Shown here: positions 60,766-64,000 of the stretch, in pieces
Numbering within the stretch: position 1 is the stretch's first letter
Layout: the number at the start of each line of letters is the position of its first letter
Source: Natronosalvus sp042663485
Lineage (GTDB): Archaea > Halobacteriota > Halobacteria > Halobacteriales > Natrialbaceae
Direction: 5' to 3' (one strand)
Assembly: GCA_042663485.1 (NCBI GenBank)
Contig: JBHTAF010000001.1
DNA length: 64,000 nucleotides
Program-made: the position numbers and the translations under genes
The notes under the pieces: model-generated
Told to the model about the DNA's origin: nothing
What the model saw: the letters and a program-made list of their open reading frames with translations, nothing else
Databases searched by the model: none

Positions 60766-62595
60766 CTATCGGTAGTACGTGACTGAACCGGAGTCGTACA
60801 CGCGGTTACGCTCAGCCAGGTTCTCGAGCGGAATCTCCTCGTCGACGTACGCCGTGAACTGCAACGGACGGCGCTCGAGTTCGCCGTCTCGTATCAGTAT
60901 GCTCTCTGCTTCCGTGAACATCGCATTCTCCGCGCCGGCGTCGACCACCACGCACTCGGCGTCGAGCATTTCGCCCATGTATCGACACGTCGGTCTATCG
61001 GTCTCGATCTGTCCGTCGTACATCGCGTCGATATCGTCGTACGACTGGCGCTCTTGTTCGGTCAGATAGTAGGTGTAGAACGGTCGTTCGACGGCAGGAT
61101 TGTCCCTCGCGACGAAGTCGTTCGAGACCGCGGTGAAGCCGAAGAGCGATAGCAGGAGGACGAGAACGACGAACAGTTTGAACCCGCCCCGTGAGAACAG
61201 TCGATACGCGCCGATGGCCCCCGTCAGTGCGAAGAGCATGTAGGTGTAGTGGACGAACCGATTGACGTTGATCCCGGCGAGACCCTCGAGGAGGAGTGTG
61301 GGCCCCGGAACGGAGAAGGGAACAAGTACCAGCGCGGAGATGCCGATAACGCCGGTGGCGATCCACTCGCGCGTGTCGTCCCGGAGCCACAGCAGTGCAC
61401 CGAGGAGCATGAAGAAGATGAAAAACGAGTACGGGACGTAGTTCGCGGCCTCCGCCCACGGGCTAGCCACGACTCCTTGCGGCGGCGGCTCGGTTCGTGA
61501 CCCCGACGCGGCGCTAAACAGCGCCCCGATGATCGTTTCGACCAGGGGTTCGGCCGCGTACAACCAGTAGGTGAGCGTTACCAGTCCCGTGGTTACCATC
61601 GTAAAGGAGTCGACGGTCGGCGGTTGGGCCCCGACCGCAGACGAGTGCCTGACGATTCGTTCGACCGCGTAGACGATCGTCATGATGATGAACACGAACG
61701 GGATAGAGACCGGGTGGTAAACGACGATTGCAACGAGAAACACCAGGCCAGCGAGGCGCATGCCGGGGGCCGTCCGGCCGAGGAGGGTGACGAGGAGCGC
61801 GAGAAAGACGATGGAGGTGACGCTCCGCGGAATCGAGTACATTCCGTAGAAGGTGTAGAACGGATGGAAGATCGTGAACAGCGCCGTCAGGAGCGCCACT
61901 CGTTCGTTCAGCGTGACCCGCCGTCCGAATCCGTACGCTGCGAGGACGCCAGCTCCGAACAGCACCCCACTGAGCACGTACACCGTTCGGTGAGTCGTCA
62001 GGAAACCGCCCAGCAGTTGGTGCGTCGTCGCCGCGTACACGTGCCACAGCTGGAACGGTTCGTACAGTTCCATCGACACTGGCGCGCCGGTTTCGACGAG
62101 CGAATCGATCAGCGAGACGTGGACGGTCAAATCCGTGTTCCCGATAAAAAAGTCGTACTTCAACGTCACGCTGAACACGGTGAGCGCGAAGGCGACGACC
62201 ATGTGGTACAGACAGACCGGCGTGCGGCGGGGGCCGAGGCTGGGCAACCAAATCAACACGATGATCAGTCCGTACAGGACGGCGAGTCCGACGAAGAACG
62301 CGAGCGGACGGACGTCGTAAATCGCGAGCGAGACGACGAGGCTGGAGACGACGAGGTGAAAACCGATGGAGAACACTCGCCAGTCGACGGCGATCCATCC
62401 GACCGGCTCTCGGTCGTGGCGGTTCCCTCCACGCCACAGTACGACGACGGCCAGCATCATCGGCAGGGCCAGATAGAGTCCCAGGATTGAGAGATTCACG
62501 CGACCGACGACGAATGGACCAGCGACGCCCAGGACGGCGAGGGGAATCAGAAGAACCTTCGAAACGAGGTAGGCGTGGTCGAACATCGTCTTCAT
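60766..62595 (-). CDS. large multi-helix membrane protein (GT-C-like)
   Basis: A 609-residue protein with about twelve or more hydrophobic helices over residues 8-490 and a soluble tail of about 110 residues (YYLTEQERQSYDDIDAMYDG). An early outside loop contains KYDFFIGNTDLTVHVSLIDSL, where the acidic residue after the second pair of helices fits the catalytic Asp of GT-C glycosyltransferases or polymerases. THRTVYVLSG and YSIPRSVTSIVF follow. The product could extend or attach the glycan at the membrane, but no family was firmly recognised. ATG 62595 is used; ATG 62586 is an alternative. Confidence 0.7.
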   Translation of the reverse strand: MKTMFDHAYLVSKVLLIPLAVLGVAGPFVVGRVNLSILGLYLALPMMLAVVVLWRGGNRHDREPVGWIAVDWRVFSIGFHLVVSSLVVSLAIYDVRPLAFFVGLAVLYGLIIVLIWLPSLGPRRTPVCLYHMVVAFALTVFSVTLKYDFFIGNTDLTVHVSLIDSLVETGAPVSMELYEPFQLWHVYAATTHQLLGGFLTTHRTVYVLSGVLFGAGVLAAYGFGRRVTLNERVALLTALFTIFHPFYTFYGMYSIPRSVTSIVFLALLVTLLGRTAPGMRLAGLVFLVAIVVYHPVSIPFVFIIMTIVYAVERIVRHSSAVGAQPPTVDSFTMVTTGLVTLTYWLYAAEPLVETIIGALFSAASGSRTEPPPQGVVASPWAEAANYVPYSFFIFFMLLGALLWLRDDTREWIATGVIGISALVLVPFSVPGPTLLLEGLAGINVNRFVHYTYMLFALTGAIGAYRLFSRGGFKLFVVLVLLLSLFGFTAVSNDFVARDNPAVERPFYTYYLTEQERQSYDDIDAMYDGQIETDRPTCRYMGEMLDAECVVVDAGAENAMFTEAESILIRDGELERRPLQFTAYVDEEIPLENLAERNRVYDSGSVTYYR

Positions 62596-62836
62596 GCATT
62601 ATCACTCCCCTTCTGGCCGTCTCTCAGCGATTGCAGGCCGGCAGATTCTTCTCGAGGCACGTTCGAAAACCGCTTCCAGTTCCGGACGAATAGCCCGATA
62701 GAGGTACGTTCGAGACCGATGGAAGCACGCTCGAGACGTGCGACCCGGCTGACGTCCTCGTTGGAGCGGCCAGTGCAGGGTCCACGATCGACTCGCTGAG
62801 ACCCGTCATCGTCGGTCCATGTCCCACTGAAGCCTG

Positions 62837-64000
62837 TCATCGTCGATCCTCCCCTGCGTTCCGCGATCGACGGCCAGTTACGGACTCGACAGCGGCCTCG
62901 AGTCGAGTCTCTACGTCGGGTACCCGTTCCATCGCGGCGACAGGTGGCATCAGCCAGGCGACGGGGTCGGTCCAGTCGAGACTCCACTTCGCACCGGGGG
63001 TCAGTACCGTCCTGAGAGCGGTCGAGATTTCGTTCCGGGTCGGTTGCTGAGCGCAGTACTGGAGTTCACGAAGCGGAAATACCATCTCGTCGACCGTTCC
63101 GATTATCCTGACGGGGAGGTTGATGTCCAGGCCGAGAGCGGACGCGACCATCGTCGAGGCGAATCGGTAGCCGCGCTCGCTTGCCAGCGCGTACGACGCC
63201 CAGAACTTCGGGTTCACCTCCATGAGTACGAACGAACCGTTGGGACGGCGTTTGAACTCGACGAGCGCGATTCCGTGCCATCCCAGTTCCTGTAGCAAGG
63301 CCGTCGCTTGCGCCTCGAGGGAGGGGTTTCGGTACGTTCGGAGATGCGTCCCACTTCCGCCCCATCGAGGAACGGACCGAAGTTCCTCGTGACTGAACCT
63401 GAGCATGACGTCGTTGTCCGAACAGAGAACGCCGACTCCGTAGGTCGACCCCGTTCCCTCGATTAGCTCCTGGACGAGCACGTCCTCGCTCGGTGCGACC
63501 GCCGCAATACGATCGTAAGTCGGCCAAAAACGAGCAGGGTCGTCGACTCGAGCCGTCGTCTCGCCACCGCCGGATTCGTGTCTGGCCTTGAGAAAGACGG
63601 GAAAGTTCAGCTTGTCGAGTGCACCCCTCGGCCTCCCGTTCGCGTCGATTCGTTCGACGACGCTCGAGTACTCCTCCGGAACGTCAATTCCGAGACGGGC
63701 CGCACGGTCGAGGACAACGGACTTGTCGGCTCCGGCATGGAGCGACTCGCTCGAGGGGAGATAGGTAGAAACCGAGGAGGGGAGAATCGACCGAAGTCGG
63801 TCGACTGCAACCGTCGATTGGTACCCGACCGGCAAGACGAAGTCCGGGCGATAGGTTCGTACCGCCGATTCAAAGGCGTCGGCGTATCCCTCGCTCTCCG
63901 GCGGAGGGGCGAGGATTTTCTCGTCGCAGTACCTCGATCGGAGCAGTCGGCTAAATCGCGTCGTTCCGACGCCGACGATTGTCGCGCCGAGGTCTTCGGA
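62837..64000 (-). CDS. ATP-grasp ligase-like enzyme, paralogue (5' end cut by window edge)
   Basis: The frame stays open to the right edge, so the N-terminus is missing (at least 387 residues visible). The visible start (TIVGVGTTRFSRLLRSRY) is already a Rossmann-like pre-grasp domain. The ATP-grasp core includes KLNFPVFLKARHESGGGE, VLVQELIEGTGSTYGVGVL and VLMEVNPKFWASYALASERG. It is a paralogue of the ATP-grasp gene at the left of the cluster. An apparent TTG start at 63835 is internal. It probably joins an amine to a carboxylate in the same glycan or peptide pathway; substrate unknown. Confidence 0.82.
   Translation of the reverse strand, partial: SEDLGATIVGVGTTRFSRLLRSRYCDEKILAPPPESEGYADAFESAVRTYRPDFVLPVGYQSTVAVDRLRSILPSSVSTYLPSSESLHAGADKSVVLDRAARLGIDVPEEYSSVVERIDANGRPRGALDKLNFPVFLKARHESGGGETTARVDDPARFWPTYDRIAAVAPSEDVLVQELIEGTGSTYGVGVLCSDNDVMLRFSHEELRSVPRWGGSGTHLRTYRNPSLEAQATALLQELGWHGIALVEFKRRPNGSFVLMEVNPKFWASYALASERGYRFASTMVASALGLDINLPVRIIGTVDEMVFPLRELQYCAQQPTRNEISTALRTVLTPGAKWSLDWTDPVAWLMPPVAAMERVPDVETRLEAAVESVTGRRSRNAGEDRR

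Noticed and set aside
63607..63873. A separate short gene at the right edge
   Set aside because: It lies in another frame inside the ATP-grasp gene, whose frame stays open to the window edge.

Overview
The window reads as chromosomal DNA of a halophilic archaeon (class Halobacteria). Coding density is high and the DNA is GC-rich with very frequent CTCGAG. Proteins are strongly acidic, TATA elements lie about 27-32 bases upstream of many start codons (leaderless transcripts), and Tat signals and a PGF-type C-terminal sorting tail are present. The CTCGAG-rich style and gene content would suit Natrialbales, but the order is a guess. No insertion sequence, CRISPR array, rRNA or replication origin was seen. 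One tRNA gene (Thr, CGU anticodon) is present.

Layout. 1-3.8 kb: end of a CTP-dependent riboflavin kinase gene followed by ribB, a Rieske protein, the tRNA methyltransferase Trm5, tRNA-Thr and a CBS-pair protein. 4.5-11.5 kb: a tight three-gene operon resembling a split AddB plus AddA helicase-nuclease. 11.6-18.1 kb: glutamate synthase large subunit and prolyl-tRNA synthetase. 18.3-27 kb: metabolic enzymes and small regulators (quinone oxidoreductase-like, sulfite oxidase-like, Nudix, Bat-type HTH, small zinc protein, MFS transporter, aldo/keto reductase, FAD oxidoreductase). 27.3-37.4 kb: a secreted propeller protein, two large sensor kinases and four conserved proteins of unknown role. 37.5-45.2 kb: carB, an APH-like kinase and a folC-folP fusion. 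45.3-47.5 kb: a third sensor kinase.

47.6 kb to the right edge is an accessory-looking envelope glycan cluster. It holds a GT4 glycosyltransferase, two related ATP-grasp ligases near its two ends, a DUF1616-type membrane protein, a NodB-type deacetylase overlapping a formyltransferase, two FemAB/GNAT-like transferases, a Wzx-type flippase, a Tat-exported beta-helix protein and a large GT-C-like membrane protein. Together these suggest synthesis, export and amino-acid or acyl decoration of a surface glycan.

The most interesting parts are the AddAB-like operon and the envelope cluster. The operon has a helicase-dead subunit, a separate Fe-S-stapled subunit with no visible nuclease motif, and an active-looking UvrD helicase with an Fe-S nuclease. 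The envelope cluster combines ATP-grasp, FemAB and formyltransferase genes. An array of ATTTCG half-sites just upstream of the carB TATA box is the best regulatory find. Both window edges cut genes (riboflavin kinase on the left, ATP-grasp on the right).
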